Shown: positions 54,970-64,000, counted from the stretch's first letter. The stretch: 64,000 nucleotides of DNA from Ensifer sp. IC3342 (GCF_020193655.1 NZ_JADYVE010000021.1:18866-82865), one strand, 5' to 3'. Notes: generated from the sequence alone by a model not told the origin. Translations and numbers: made by a program.

Positions 54970-56853
54970 TCACAGCCCGCGGCGACGCGTTGGTGGCCGG
55001 CTTATCGTGAATGCGTCCGGTCTTAACCCCCGCTCAATATCTTTCCAGGTGGCAGGTGCGGCAACTGGAAAGCCATCACGCGCCCGGGGCGAATAGGCGC
55101 CAACGGCGGTGGTGCCGCGGCCATTCCGGAGATAATCGAGGAAGAGTTTGCCCGGCCGGTGCGAAAGCTGTGCCGACGTGACGTAGCGGTCGGGATCGAT
55201 CTTGGCGAACTGCTGAGTCAGGCGCTTGGCGTAAGCGTGCACGGCATTGTGGGTCATCTTTTCTTGCAGAGGCGCCATGAGATGAACGCCCTTGCCGCCG
55301 GTCATTTTCGGCCAGGTCTTGAAACCCTCCGCATCGAGCAGATGCCGCAGCCGCAAGGCTGTCTCCACGACAAACTCCCACGAGACGCCTTCGCCGGGGT
55401 CAAGATCGAATATCAGCGTGTCTGCGTGTTCGACATCGTTGACGGTCGCGGCCCAAGGATGCAGCTCAACGACGCCGATTTCGATAAGGCCCAGCAAGCC
55501 CGGCAGGTCGTCGACCCATAGGCGAACGCCTTCGCCGCCCTCACGCTTCTGGATGCGCAACTGGTGGACCTCGGGCGGGATCGCCGGCAGTGGTCCCTTG
55601 TGGTAGAAAACCGTGCCGTTGACGTGCCGCACAAGTTTCAGCGGACGGCCGGCAAGGAAATGGAGGGCGCGGTCCGCAACCCGCGTCCAATAGACGGCAA
55701 GATCCTGTTGAGAAGGCACAACCGCATCCGGCAGCAATTGCAATATGTTCTCGCGAGGAACTAGGCTCATCGGTGACCCCGCCGCCTTCGACTTTGCTCG
55801 CGGTCGGCCGGCCCCTTCCTGCAGACCCTTGAAGACAGCCTCGCGCAGCAATCCGTCATCGGTAACCCCGCTGTACTCCACTTGCGCCTGAACGCGCGGC
55901 GTGACCCAGGTCGCCTTCGGTTTCTTGATCGGGTGCGACAGGGGGCTCGCGCGGGTGATCAACGGATCGAGCCGCTCGCGCACCTCTCGTGCCACCGCAA
56001 GCGTGTACCCGGTCTGGGCTTTTCCGGCGTACAGGAGTCGGTCGCCTTCCCAGCGCCCGAGATAGAGTGAAGCAATCCTCCGCGGCTGTGCGCCGAGCTT
56101 CTCCACAAAAGCGATGATTGGGAAGGCGTCACGCTTGGTGCACTTCGTCTTTGTCCAAACTTCCTGGCGGCCTGACCTATAAGGCGCGGCCTTACGCTTC
56201 GACACGATGCCTTCGAGGCCCATCATGCAGGCGTGCTCGTAGACTTGGGCTCCTTCGTCGATATCAAGATGGTCGACATAGGCGATCGCGCCGGCGTCGG
56301 TACCTATGAGCTTGCGCAGGACGCGCTTGCGCTCGATCAGGGGCACGCGCCTGAGGTCGTATCCGTCCAAATAGAGCAGGTCGAATGCCTGGAAGGTCAG
56401 CCGCGCCGATGTGGCTTTCCCAAGTTCTCGCCGGAGCGCCTGAAAGTCAGGGAGGCCGGTCTTGCCGAAAACGGTGACCTCGCCGTCGATGATCAGGTCA
56501 TGGTCCGCGAGTGCCTCCGCGGCCGTCGCAATCGGCTTGAATTTCTTTGTCCAATCAAGACCAGTTCGCGTGTAGATGATGATGCTACGCTCGTGGATAT
56601 GCAGCTGTGCCCGATACCCGTCGAATTTGATCTCATGCAGCCAGTCCGCACCATCCGGCGGTCGCTTCTTGAGGGTCGGATGGCAGGGTTCAACAAACTC
56701 AGGGAAGGTGCCTTTCGTGGCGCCGATCTTGGCGAGCTGCGGCGCGACCGATGCCGACCCTTGCGCGTTATTGTCTGGCCCCGTTCTTCGGTTCTCGGCG
56801 CGCCGATTCAAAGCATTCCTCCATTCCTGCAATGGGCGGTTAATTCGGTCCAC
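54970..56853 (-). CDS. ligD: ATP-dependent DNA ligase LigD (ligase plus polymerase, no phosphoesterase)
   Basis: About 627 residues. The N-terminal ligase domain carries the nucleotidyl-Lys motif EIKFDGYR (Lys76), DGEVTVFGKTGLPDFQAL and GLEGIVSKRKAAPYRSGR. From about residue 350 the LigD-type polymerase/primase domain has HVNGTVFYHKGPLPAIPPEV, LIFDLDPGEGVSWEFVVETA (catalytic Asp pair) and GGKGVHLMAPLQEK. The phosphoesterase domain of long LigD is absent, which is normal for the ligase-polymerase form. It acts with the two Ku genes downstream. Confidence 0.95.
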   Translation of the reverse strand: MDRINRPLQEWRNALNRRAENRRTGPDNNAQGSASVAPQLAKIGATKGTFPEFVEPCHPTLKKRPPDGADWLHEIKFDGYRAQLHIHERSIIIYTRTGLDWTKKFKPIATAAEALADHDLIIDGEVTVFGKTGLPDFQALRRELGKATSARLTFQAFDLLYLDGYDLRRVPLIERKRVLRKLIGTDAGAIAYVDHLDIDEGAQVYEHACMMGLEGIVSKRKAAPYRSGRQEVWTKTKCTKRDAFPIIAFVEKLGAQPRRIASLYLGRWEGDRLLYAGKAQTGYTLAVAREVRERLDPLITRASPLSHPIKKPKATWVTPRVQAQVEYSGVTDDGLLREAVFKGLQEGAGRPRAKSKAAGSPMSLVPRENILQLLPDAVVPSQQDLAVYWTRVADRALHFLAGRPLKLVRHVNGTVFYHKGPLPAIPPEVHQLRIQKREGGEGVRLWVDDLPGLLGLIEIGVVELHPWAATVNDVEHADTLIFDLDPGEGVSWEFVVETALRLRHLLDAEGFKTWPKMTGGKGVHLMAPLQEKMTHNAVHAYAKRLTQQFAKIDPDRYVTSAQLSHRPGKLFLDYLRNGRGTTAVGAYSPRARDGFPVAAPATWKDIERGLRPDAFTISRPPTRRRGL

Positions 56854-57226
56854 AGATTTTCGTTCCGAAGCTGCTTGGTTGCCGACGTCGAATATCGCTC
56901 AGAAAGCTGCGGCATTCCTCTTTCAAGGGAGTCAGGCTGCATCGAGAATCGGCGGGCAAGTTGCGCATCCAGTTGCCTTCGTCGGATGCGGTGAAGAGCA
57001 GATCCGATGGAGCCAGTACTGTGTTCGCGAGAACCAGGAACTCGCGGTCGAGATTCGATTGCGACAGCAATCCAAATAGATTTGAGCGATATGCATGCTC
57101 ATCGCCGCCAAACTCTGCATCGAAGAGCTTCGAAAGTTTCATTAGGGCATAGAGGCTAGCTTCAGAGACGAGAACGCCAATGGCCGCACTCGCCAAGCCC
57201 ATTGGAGATGTTACCCGTTGTCCCAC
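56840..57226 (-). CDS. hypothetical protein overlapping ligD
   Basis: About 128 residues. VSEASLYALMKLSKLFDAEF, HAYRSNLFGLLSQSNLDREF and LVLANTVLAPSDLLFTASDE look protein-like, with no family I recognise. It overlaps the ligD start by 14 bp in a different frame. It may be a real small gene upstream of ligD or a decayed one. Confidence 0.35.
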   Translation of the reverse strand: MGQRVTSPMGLASAAIGVLVSEASLYALMKLSKLFDAEFGGDEHAYRSNLFGLLSQSNLDREFLVLANTVLAPSDLLFTASDEGNWMRNLPADSRCSLTPLKEECRSFLSDIRRRQPSSFGTKICGPN

Positions 57227-57860
57227 CGCCGCCCACAGCTAATGTCCCACTGGCCAGCGCAGTGGTTAGAAACAAAGAAATCTTAGCCAATTTTAGTTGT
57301 GGTGCATTGATCACTATAAGTGTGCCGCCATATGCCGCAAACCACCGTAGATCGCCCCTACAACGTTGATAGTGTTTGACAATACGTAATCTGCAAGTGT
57401 TGGACTATCCTCGTTCGTCGACATATCTTACCCCTCCCCCCGATCGAGTAAAGTTAGGAAGCCAAGCGCTGGGCGATGGAAGTGGCGAAGTGGCGCGGTA
57501 TGAAGCGGGCCAAGGTGGCGCTCGCCCGCAAACTCGCGACTGTCCTTCACCGCATGTGGGTTGACGTCAGCGCGTTCCGTTGGGGCAAGGACACCGTCAC
57601 GCCGTAAAAGCGAAACGAGGTAGCGAAGCAGCCGCCGACGGCGCTGCTTCTCCGAGGTCCCGTCGCCGGGACGAGGGCCTGGCAAGGTCGGGAGTAGTCC
57701 TGTGAAAGCTTCGGCAAATCACGCGTCCTAGATTGACCTGCCGGCTCTGGATCTGATGGCATGATGTGGCAGCCTTCGTGCTGACCACGGACAGAAGCAT
57801 GATCCTGGCGGCGTGATGATCACGGAGGGACTTGACGAGCAAGGGCCCATTACAGAAGGA
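57227..57860. other. intergenic, no supported gene
   Basis: About 630 bp. Minus-strand frames between 57428 and 57842 are Arg/Ser-rich and show no family features. I see no CRISPR, tRNA or clear inverted repeat. Confidence 0.35.
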
Positions 57861-58163
57861 CTACTTCGCAGTGACAGTGCCTTTCATCGAGGGATGAATC
57901 ATACATCTGAAATCATGCTTACCCGCGGCGACGATCCTCACGGTGGCACTCTTGCCAGTGGCTAGCCGCCCGGTGTCGAAGGAGCCGTCCAGCGCCGTGG
58001 CCGTATGGCGTCTGGAATCGCCGTTGGTGAAGGTGATCGTGTCGCCGACGGCGACTACCAGCTTGGTCGGATTGAATTTCATGCCCTTGATTTGCACGGC
58101 ATGACCAGCAGCATAGGCAGGAAGCGCAAGGGCAAGGATGGCAACTGTCAGGGCAAGGCGCAC
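57861..58163 (-). CDS. periplasmic blue-copper protein (cupredoxin)
   Basis: About 100 residues. Signal peptide MRLALTVAILALALPAYAAG. The mature domain keeps the copper ligands His53 (SRRHTA), Cys87 (FRCMIHP), His90 and Met93 (PSMKG), as in amicyanin- or plastocyanin-like electron carriers. It may donate or accept electrons in the periplasm. Neighbouring genes do not reveal its partner. It stands alone, with a decayed region upstream. Confidence 0.85.
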   Translation of the reverse strand: MRLALTVAILALALPAYAAGHAVQIKGMKFNPTKLVVAVGDTITFTNGDSRRHTATALDGSFDTGRLATGKSATVRIVAAGKHDFRCMIHPSMKGTVTAK

Positions 58164-58662
58164 GTGAAGTTCCTCCTCTGTTTCCTGCCGCTTCGGCAGC
58201 GGTGCGCTGCGACGACGGCGACTTACACTGACTGACGCTTGAGATGGAAGATTTATTCCCGACCCCTTCAGCCTCGGGCTGGATCATCGTCCGAAGCGCG
58301 CCATCTCCGGCGTCGAGGCAGCCTTGCAATGAAATCAAATACTCCGTTTGGGCGGCGCCCCTAATCCTTGACTGCAATCTGTGCTGTGAGACCCTACGAC
58401 CTCTCGGTTGTAGTGCGTAGGAGGCAGGCCGTGAAAATCAGAGGGGCGAAGAGGAAGTTTCCCAGAAAGGTGCAAGTGGTAGTTGGCGCCCAGCGCCTCG
58501 CCGATGATGGCTTCGACGCCATTGGGCGTGGCGTCCATGGCCCTTGTTTCTCCTATCGCGGGAAGTGGACTCAGGAGGGGTGTCCGGGGACCCTCGAGGC
58601 GTGGCTCGTAAGCAAGGGCGTCATCTCGAGCAGTGGCCCACGGGAGCGGCCATTAACACGCT
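58164..58662. other. intergenic, no gene seen
   Basis: Short frames (58335-58538 minus, 58368-58664 plus) have no family features. No repeat or terminator identified. Confidence 0.35.
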
Positions 58663-58845
58663 GAAAGTCGAGCTCTGATAACCTTCGATGATGATGTCGA
58701 GGCGGCCATCACTGCCGCCTGCGAAGAACTCCAGATGACCCGAGACGAGATACTCCGCCTCATCATTCGGGAGTGGCTGGAGCAGTACGGCTTTCTGCCG
58801 GTCCATGAGTTGGACGAAGGTAGCGAGACGGAGGGGAGTGCGTAG
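58663..58845 (+). pseudogene. small DNA-binding-like protein, start lost
   Basis: The plus-strand frame ends with ITFDDDVEAAITAACEELQM, TRDEILRLIIREWLEQYGFL and a stop at 58845. It resembles short ribbon-helix-helix-like proteins. A good N-terminal start is missing; an upstream frame (TLKVEL) is one frame away and meets TGA TAA, so a frameshift is likely. Confidence 0.4.
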
Positions 58846-58904
58846 TATGAGCGGTTTCACCGACGAAGAGCGAGCGGGGGACTGAGCTCAAGACGCCGGC
58901 ATGT

Positions 58905-59093
58905 TCAAACGCGATCCAGGAACTCAAGCACTCGGATGGTGAGTAGCGCGGTCGCATCCGCGTCGTACGACGGGAGCGAGCTGTCGGCGAAGTAGTGCTG
59001 ATCGCCGGGGTACAGGAAAAGCTCTGCGTCCTCGGCTGAAGCCAACGACGTCAGCGGCGAGAATTGCTGCGAGTTTCCGGTGCATGGGATCCT
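58905..59093 (-). pseudogene. fusion scar: cyclase N-terminus joined to dienelactone hydrolase C-terminus
   Basis: MHRKLAAILAADVVGFSR (59093 leftwards) is the start of a class III adenylate cyclase. Within a few bases a different frame begins AEDAELFLYPGDQHYFADSS, the C-terminus of a dienelactone hydrolase, and continues to FLDRV and a stop. The two gene ends were brought together by a deletion; neither is functional. Confidence 0.55.
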
Positions 59094-59212
59094 CCCCGGT
59101 GCAAAACAGCGGCATGAGGTAGTAAGGACCACCAAAAGCTGCTTGTGCACCCCTTGCGCTCACGACCCAAAGCGGGAATCCAACCTCGGGACCAAGCGTG
59201 AGAATTTCGCCA

Positions 59213-59458
59213 CTACTGCATGTCCGTACCCAAATGATGTACCGGGGCCATTACGAGCTTCTTGACGTCATCCAGGCCTAAGGCCACCCCGCCCACGCCC
59301 CAGTGTCCGCTTGGAACTTCGCTCACGATCACCCAGGTTACCTCCTTCAGTTTCTCGCTTGTCACCGAGGCAACCACGTCGGTAATCTTCTCAATCAGTG
59401 CGCGTGTCTGATCGGAGCTCAGTTCGTCCTTGAAGACCTTGACTTCTACGAATGGCAT
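59213..59458 (-). CDS. 4-oxalocrotonate tautomerase-family protein
   Basis: About 81 residues. It starts MPFVEVKVFKDELSSDQTRA, placing the catalytic Pro directly after Met, then SEVPSGHWGVGGVALGLDDV. These small enzymes isomerise enol/keto acids in the cytosol and are often found near detoxification genes. An upstream in-frame ATG would bury the Pro, so MPFVEV is the better start. The substrate cannot be inferred from the neighbours. Confidence 0.8.
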   Translation of the reverse strand: MPFVEVKVFKDELSSDQTRALIEKITDVVASVTSEKLKEVTWVIVSEVPSGHWGVGGVALGLDDVKKLVMAPVHHLGTDMQ

Positions 59459-59525
59459 GGCTTCTGACTCCAACGCATTCTATCGCCGATAGGACCTGGC
59501 AGTATTGCCCGAATGTCTTCGCGTG

Positions 59526-60284
59526 TCAGCGACCTGAGTTCCAGTCGCCGGTGAGATTCGATCCAGTCGGGCCGCTATACGCCTCGGCGGCGAGCAGGTC
59601 TGGCTCGAGGAGTACGATCCCCTCGCGCCCCGTCCGCAGCAAATCTTGCGCGCGAAGCTCGCGCAGGGTCCGCACGACCACCTCGCGCACCGTTCCCACC
59701 GCATCGGCGAGGTCCTGTTGTCCGATCGCGGCGATCAGTTCGGAGCCTTTCTGGCGCTCGGAAGCGAGGTCGAGGAGGTGACGGGCGACGCGCTGCCGCA
59801 CCGTCGCGAAGGAGGCGCTGGGAATCTCGGTCATGAACGACAGCACGCGCTCGCTGAGCTCGTTGAGCAGCGCTCGTGCCACCCGCAGATCACTCTCGGC
59901 CATCCTCTTCACGACCGAGGCGCGCAGAGCCAGGAGATCGGCATCAGTCACCGCCTGAATCGTCGCAGGCAACGAAAACGGCGAAGCAAACAGCGAAACA
60001 GCGCCAATGAGCGCGCCGGGCCGGCAGTAGCGGGCGGTCATTGTTCTCCCGTCAGGCGCTGTCACGTAGACGCGGACGAGTCCCGACACCACCAGCTCGA
60101 CGTGCGCAGAAGTGTCGCCTTCCCGGTGGAAGATTGAGCCGGCTTGAACATGTAGAAGCGAAGCGTAGGCGGTGACCTCTGCGATCAACTCCGGAGACAG
60201 CGAGCGGAGATGCGAGACCGCAATCGCCATGCGCACATCCTCGCCGATCAGGACACGAGAGGAAGGAGAGACCTGTTCTCGCAT
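59526..60284 (-). CDS. Crp/Fnr-family transcriptional regulator
   Basis: About 252 residues. The N-terminal cyclic-nucleotide-binding-like barrel has GSIFHREGDTSAHVELVVSG and RPGALIGAVSLFASPF. The C-terminal winged helix has VRQRVARHLLDLASERQKGS and QQDLADAVGTVREVVVRTLR. No Fnr-type Cys cluster is visible, so the effector may be cAMP-like or unknown. It lies 67 bp upstream of the tautomerase gene in the same direction, so it may control it. A start 18 codons inside the frame is also possible. Confidence 0.8.
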   Translation of the reverse strand: MREQVSPSSRVLIGEDVRMAIAVSHLRSLSPELIAEVTAYASLLHVQAGSIFHREGDTSAHVELVVSGLVRVYVTAPDGRTMTARYCRPGALIGAVSLFASPFSLPATIQAVTDADLLALRASVVKRMAESDLRVARALLNELSERVLSFMTEIPSASFATVRQRVARHLLDLASERQKGSELIAAIGQQDLADAVGTVREVVVRTLRELRAQDLLRTGREGIVLLEPDLLAAEAYSGPTGSNLTGDWNSGR

Positions 60285-60545
60285 ATCATCCTCACAGGCT
60301 ACTCCAGTCCAACGTTTCGGGTGTCGCTGAAACGACGGCTCATACCACTGAGGTCGACAGAAACTGCATTATGCTCATTAATAATACCGCGTTCAGCCGG
60401 ACTGAGTCGATCTTTCGCCTTCCTCAGAGGTAGCAAGGGTGACGGCGTTGCGGATTGAACCCGAACACCACCGAAGGTCCGCTTTCCGTCCTTTCGGCTG
60501 GCAGTTCCAGCCGCTTCGGGGTCGATGCGCGGAAAGCTTGGTATC
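60285..60545. other. intergenic, no gene seen
   Basis: No element identified between the Crp/Fnr gene and the cyclase scar. Confidence 0.3.
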
Positions 60546-60880
60546 TCAGCTCTTCGCTGATGCGACTTCAGCTTCCATTCGGTTGGCGAGAGTCAAGTAG
60601 CGCGGGTGGTTCCGGACGGAATCGAGATCGCTGTCATTTTTCATCCAACCCGTGACTAACGCCACATACGTCTGCGATCCGAATTTCGGGCGACGACACT
60701 GAGCGCTGACACTTTCGAGAGATCGGTGATGATGTCTTCGGCGATGCCGTCGCTGAAGTACTCCTGCTCCGGATCGCCGCTCATGCTGGTAAACGGCAGG
60801 ACCGCGATCGACGCGCCTTCGCCATTCGGCGGCGCTCTGTCGCGGGCACCGCGGACTTTCTTGTGCTCCTCCCCGTTTTG
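60546..60880 (-). pseudogene. scar of a class III adenylate cyclase with TPR domain
   Basis: Reading leftwards: GASIAVLPFTSMSGDPEQEY then FSDGIAEDIITDLSKVSALS, the linker after the cyclase domain, followed directly by WMKNDSDLDSVRNHPRYLTL, the end of a TPR-type cyclase. The cyclase catalytic half and most TPRs are missing. It faces the intact cyclase at 61032 head to head. Confidence 0.6.
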
Positions 60881-61031
60881 CGAGCGCTTTCCGACACCGG
60901 ACGGTTCCCGCCATGAACGCGAGCGGAATCCGTATTATCTTCGCGGCAGCGTAGGCAGCGTGGTAGACTCTCATTGCACATGCGTGGGTTCCGCGACTTC
61001 GGGCGGCGCAGGTGTGTGGATCACAGCTTCG

Positions 61032-62912
61032 ATGACTAATCTCGACGTCGATCGCAGGCTCGTCGCCATCCTCTGTGCCGACGTTGCCGGCTATAGCCGG
61101 ATGATCGGCGAGGACGAGGAGGGCACCCTAACGGCGCTCGCGGCGCACATGACTGAGCTGATCGGGCCGGCTATCGACCGCCACCATGGTCGTATCGTCA
61201 AGACGACGGGCGACGGATTCCTAGCCGAGTTCGCCAGTCCGATCGCCGCGGCGCTTTCTGCGCTCGAAATTCAGGAAGGGCTACAATCGAGAAACACTGG
61301 CGTTCCCGAACCGAAACGGCAATGGCTGCGGATCGGGCTTACCCTTGGCGACGTCATGGTGCGGGACGGCGACATTTTCGGCGACGCCGTCAATGTCGCC
61401 GCACGCCTTCAGTCGCTTGCCGAACCGGGCAGTGTGTATGCGTCTGCAGCGGTCGTCGACCAGTTGCGCGGGCATATCGGATTTGCTTGGAAGGACGTTG
61501 GCGAGAAGGCACTCAAGAACATCGCCCGACCGGTGAGGGCGTATCGTCTGGCGGCGGGCACCACGGCGGCGGTGCCGGCTGATGCGGCGCAACCGCGGCG
61601 CCTCCGCCTACGGCTTATCGTTGGCGCTGCAGCGATCTCGGCAATTGCAGCGATCGTCGCATATACTGTCCTGATTCCAGCCACGCTGCCAATCACAACC
61701 CCATCAACACCACCGACCGCCGAGCCGGTGCCGCAGGCCAAGCCGAGTATCGCGGTACTGCCGTTTGTCAATCAGAGCGGCGACCCCGCGAATGACTATT
61801 TCAGTGATGGCGTCAGCGAGGATATCGTCAATGCACTGGGCCGCTTTTCGGCGCTGACGGTGATGGCCTACAACGCAACGCTTCCCTACAAGGGCAAAGC
61901 CGCCCGGCTCGAGGACGTCGGTCGCAAGCTAGGCGTGCGGTACCTGGTGGAAGGAAGCGTGCGACGCGCCGGCAACCGCGTGCGCGTGTCGACCCGCCTA
62001 ACCGATGCCGATCAGGGCATCCTGCTCTGGTCAGAGCGATTCGAAGAGCAGCTTAAGGATGTCTTTGCCTTGCAGGACGCAATCACGCGGCGCGTCGCCG
62101 GAACTCTTGCCGCCAACCTAACTCGCGTCGAGGAGCAACGCGCGCTCGCCGAGCCGCCCGACAATCTCGACGCTTACGATCTCGTGCTGCGCGGACGCGC
62201 CGAACTGCGGCGCAACACCCGGTCCGGCAATCGCGAGGCGCGGCTTTACTTCGAGAAGGCGATGCAGCTCGATCCCAAGTACGCGGCTGCATATGCCGGG
62301 CTGGGCCTTGCCTATCAGGACATGGCGACCCTCGGATGGACTGAGTTCCCCGAGGACATGCTGGCGCGGAGTGAGGAACTCGCCGGCAGGGCGCTGTCGC
62401 TCGACCCGGACAATCTCGACGCGCACCAGCTCTTGAGTCAGGTGCACACCATGCAACTTCAATACGACCGGGCGTTGGTCGAAATTGACCGGGCGCTGCT
62501 GCTCAACCCAAGCGATGCGGCCAGCCACTCTCAGCGTGGCGCGATCCTGCTCTGGGCGGGTCGCCTCGAGGAGGCGGTTGCCGCTCTAGAGACGGCGTTC
62601 ACCCTCAATCCGAACCTAGGCCCCCAAGAGGCCTTTGCTCTCGGGCTCGCGTATTACTCCTTGCGCCGCCACGACGACGCTGCACGGTTTCTCGAGCGGG
62701 AAGCGCTGCGCAATCCGGACTTCATCTTCTTCCCTGTGCTGCTGGCGGCGACGTATGGACAACTCGGGCGCACAGCCGATGCGGAACGCATGGCCGAGAC
62801 GGTCAGGCACCGGCTGCCCGTCTTCGACCCGCAGACCTTCGGTTCACGATTTCAGAACCGGGCGCACCACGATTATCTCATCGAGGGACTGCGCAAGGCC
62901 GGTTTGAGCTGA
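61032..62912 (+). CDS. class III adenylate/guanylate cyclase with TPR domain
   Basis: About 626 residues. The class III cyclase domain has LVAILCADVAGYSRMIGEDE (Asp17) and IVKTTGDGFLAEF (Asp61), then a single membrane helix near residues 195-215 (LIVGAAAISAIAAIVAYTVL). A periplasmic AVLPFVNQSGDPANDYFSDG linker follows, then about eight TPR-like units (LYFEKAMQLDPKYAAAYAGL, VEIDRALLLNPSDAASHSQR). This is the common rhizobial cyclase type that makes cAMP. The start MTNLDVDRR is preferred; the longer frame from 60726 is not conserved. Confidence 0.85.
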   Translation: MTNLDVDRRLVAILCADVAGYSRMIGEDEEGTLTALAAHMTELIGPAIDRHHGRIVKTTGDGFLAEFASPIAAALSALEIQEGLQSRNTGVPEPKRQWLRIGLTLGDVMVRDGDIFGDAVNVAARLQSLAEPGSVYASAAVVDQLRGHIGFAWKDVGEKALKNIARPVRAYRLAAGTTAAVPADAAQPRRLRLRLIVGAAAISAIAAIVAYTVLIPATLPITTPSTPPTAEPVPQAKPSIAVLPFVNQSGDPANDYFSDGVSEDIVNALGRFSALTVMAYNATLPYKGKAARLEDVGRKLGVRYLVEGSVRRAGNRVRVSTRLTDADQGILLWSERFEEQLKDVFALQDAITRRVAGTLAANLTRVEEQRALAEPPDNLDAYDLVLRGRAELRRNTRSGNREARLYFEKAMQLDPKYAAAYAGLGLAYQDMATLGWTEFPEDMLARSEELAGRALSLDPDNLDAHQLLSQVHTMQLQYDRALVEIDRALLLNPSDAASHSQRGAILLWAGRLEEAVAALETAFTLNPNLGPQEAFALGLAYYSLRRHDDAARFLEREALRNPDFIFFPVLLAATYGQLGRTADAERMAETVRHRLPVFDPQTFGSRFQNRAHHDYLIEGLRKAGLS

Positions 62913-62922
62913 GGCGCCCGCC

Positions 62923-63402
62923 TCAATGCGCGAGGCTTGTGCCGAACGGGGCGTCCTGGAGCAGTTGCCAATTGCTGTCTGCAGCCGCGGCCTCGCCCCG
63001 CGCGTCGGCCCGGAAGCGCTCCCGAGCCTTCGGGCTTGCGAATACAAAGAGACGACCATCGGAGATGAGCCAGTTTGCAGGGTCAGCCTCGACCTTCACG
63101 CCCTTGGACATGCCCATGGCGCACGAACCGGCGAACTGGGGGGTATAGCGGTCCGGATCGCCGCGGAATGTCGACATGTGTCGGTCCGAGGCGAAGCGGT
63201 AGCGCACCTCGTCCCAGGGGTACTCGAACTCCTCTTTGCCGAGTGTTGGACGTCCCTCGGTGAAATAGGCGACCGGATCGTAGCCCTTGAGCGCTAGCCG
63301 CGGCGCATTTTGACCGGCATTCTGCGCCCAGGCCCGGTGGCCCATCGTGCCGAGGAGGAGCACAGCAACCGTCAAGAGCAATCCATCACGACGCGTCAAC
63401 AT
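62923..63402 (-). CDS. exported YHS-domain protein
   Basis: About 159 residues. A signal peptide (LLLTVAVLLLGTMGHRAWAQ) is followed by APRLALKGYDPVAYFTEGRP, the YHS domain, with FAGSCAMGMSKGVKVEADPA near the end. YHS domains bind metals or sit in copper or heme proteins, and this one is probably periplasmic. It is convergent with the cyclase. The start MLTRRDG carries a twin-arginine-like pair at residues 4-5, but the length also fits Sec export. Confidence 0.8.
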   Translation of the reverse strand: MLTRRDGLLLTVAVLLLGTMGHRAWAQNAGQNAPRLALKGYDPVAYFTEGRPTLGKEEFEYPWDEVRYRFASDRHMSTFRGDPDRYTPQFAGSCAMGMSKGVKVEADPANWLISDGRLFVFASPKARERFRADARGEAAAADSNWQLLQDAPFGTSLAH

Positions 63403-63813
63403 GGAAGTTCTCCTGTCTCTTGCGGAATACCCTCTCTAAGAATGCCGAACGGTATTCTACCCATTCATCGCCGGGATTTCACGATATTTGAATTACGCCT
63501 TCGATCCTCCTGCCGCTTGACCGGCGGCGATCTGCGGACCCGGCTTATGCCTGGGGCCGTCACGGCCATGTTCATCACGGCAACGCCAGGCGAGCAGAAA
63601 GCCGTCGACATGGCCGCAGCCTATGGCTTGCTCGGGCGATCAGCAGACCTTGCCGAGTGACCAAGCGAACGTCAGCAAGGGGTCGGATCGTGACCTGCAG
63701 GGGTCTCCAGCAGCAAGGTCCGCGTTTGGCGGATACCGTTGAAAAACTCGGCATTGCGGGCACTTGGGACGCGTGATTCAATCCTCTGAGTGATTTGGCA
63801 GGGGATCAGGCGA
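63403..63813. other. intergenic with a short gene scrap
   Basis: 63549-63660 plus strand encodes MFITATPGEQKAVDMAAAYG then LLGRSADLAE, a protein-like end without a family. The stretch 63700-63780 (GTTGAAAAACTCGGCATTG) may already belong to the IS1182-type element's left part; the boundary cannot be fixed. Confidence 0.35.
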
Positions 63814-64000
63814 ATGATGGGAACGCAGGCGGCTCCGGCGCAGCTCTTTTACGATTTCAGTCTCGATGAGCATGTGCCAGCCGACCATCTCCTACGCCGG
63901 ATCGACAACCACCTGCACCTCGATGGCGTCCGCGCGCAGTTGAAGCCCTACTACAGCAGCACGGGCCGTCCGTCGATCGATCCGGAACTGATGATGCGCA
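63814..64000 (+). mobile_element. IS1182-type transposase, 5' part cut by the window edge
   Basis: The frame MMGTQAAPAQLFYDFSLDEH then VPADHLLRRIDNHLHLDGVR and GRPSIDPELMMR is the N-terminal start of IS1182-family transposases. Only the first about 62 residues are in the window. The transposase start has GGGGAT upstream. The right end is outside. Confidence 0.75.

Noticed and set aside
57428..57842. Minus-strand frames between ligD and the cupredoxin
   Set aside because: Arg/Ser-rich sequences without family features, ribosome sites or neighbours.
1..64000. CRISPR array, tRNA or rRNA genes, replication origin
   Set aside because: I saw no regularly spaced direct repeats, no cloverleaf with CCA-type end, no rRNA-like stretch and no repABC-type genes. 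A tool search could still find a short tRNA.

Overview
The window looks like a high-GC alphaproteobacterial replicon from the Rhizobiaceae, most likely Ensifer/Sinorhizobium or a close relative. Reasons: a glxABCD-glnT type gene cluster, a RIME-like palindromic intergenic element (40244-40339), many small proteins of a rhizobial type, an HWE histidine kinase, and a Ku-Ku-LigD end-joining locus. The outer parts alternate intact genes with many truncated, frameshifted or fused remnants, which is typical of an accessory plasmid or chromid. Family names come from reading the proteins; no search was run.

Layout. 1-4600: HWE kinase, an ISKra4-like transposase remnant, an FkbM methyltransferase, and a MerR/DUF411 copper pair. 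4780-7150: membrane and SDR-DoxX genes. 7480-9270: decayed cytochrome c, ctaG and thioredoxin-reductase-like genes. 9270-17700: FAD-Rieske oxidoreductase, flavin monooxygenase, AraC/SDR pair, Acg-type flavoprotein, and several remnants. 18490-20270: two metallophosphatases.

21049-44761 is the core. It appears to encode a complete route from trimethylamine (TMA) to ammonium and C1 units. Tmm oxidises TMA to TMAO, and Tdm splits TMAO to dimethylamine and formaldehyde. DmmDABC takes dimethylamine to methylamine. GmaS (glnT-like) makes gamma-glutamylmethylamide, MgsABC (glxBCD-like) makes N-methylglutamate, and MgdABCD (soxBDAG-like) returns glutamate while releasing formaldehyde or methylene-THF. 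FolD and PurU carry THF-bound C1 to formate. A GlxA-type AraC regulator, an XRE-cupin regulator, an APC-type permease and a small soluble PAS/chemoreceptor-like protein are embedded in the cluster.

45000-52500: small orphan genes, a PHB-depolymerase-like esterase, and a ribbon-helix-helix regulator with two palindromes upstream, plus further remnants and two proteins too short for routine gene calling. 53124-56853: two Ku proteins and a LigD lacking the phosphoesterase domain. 57860-64000: cupredoxin, tautomerase, Crp/Fnr regulator, a class III adenylate cyclase with TPRs next to scars of related cyclases, a YHS protein, and the start of an IS1182-type transposase cut by the window edge. I saw no tRNA, rRNA, CRISPR array or replication origin.
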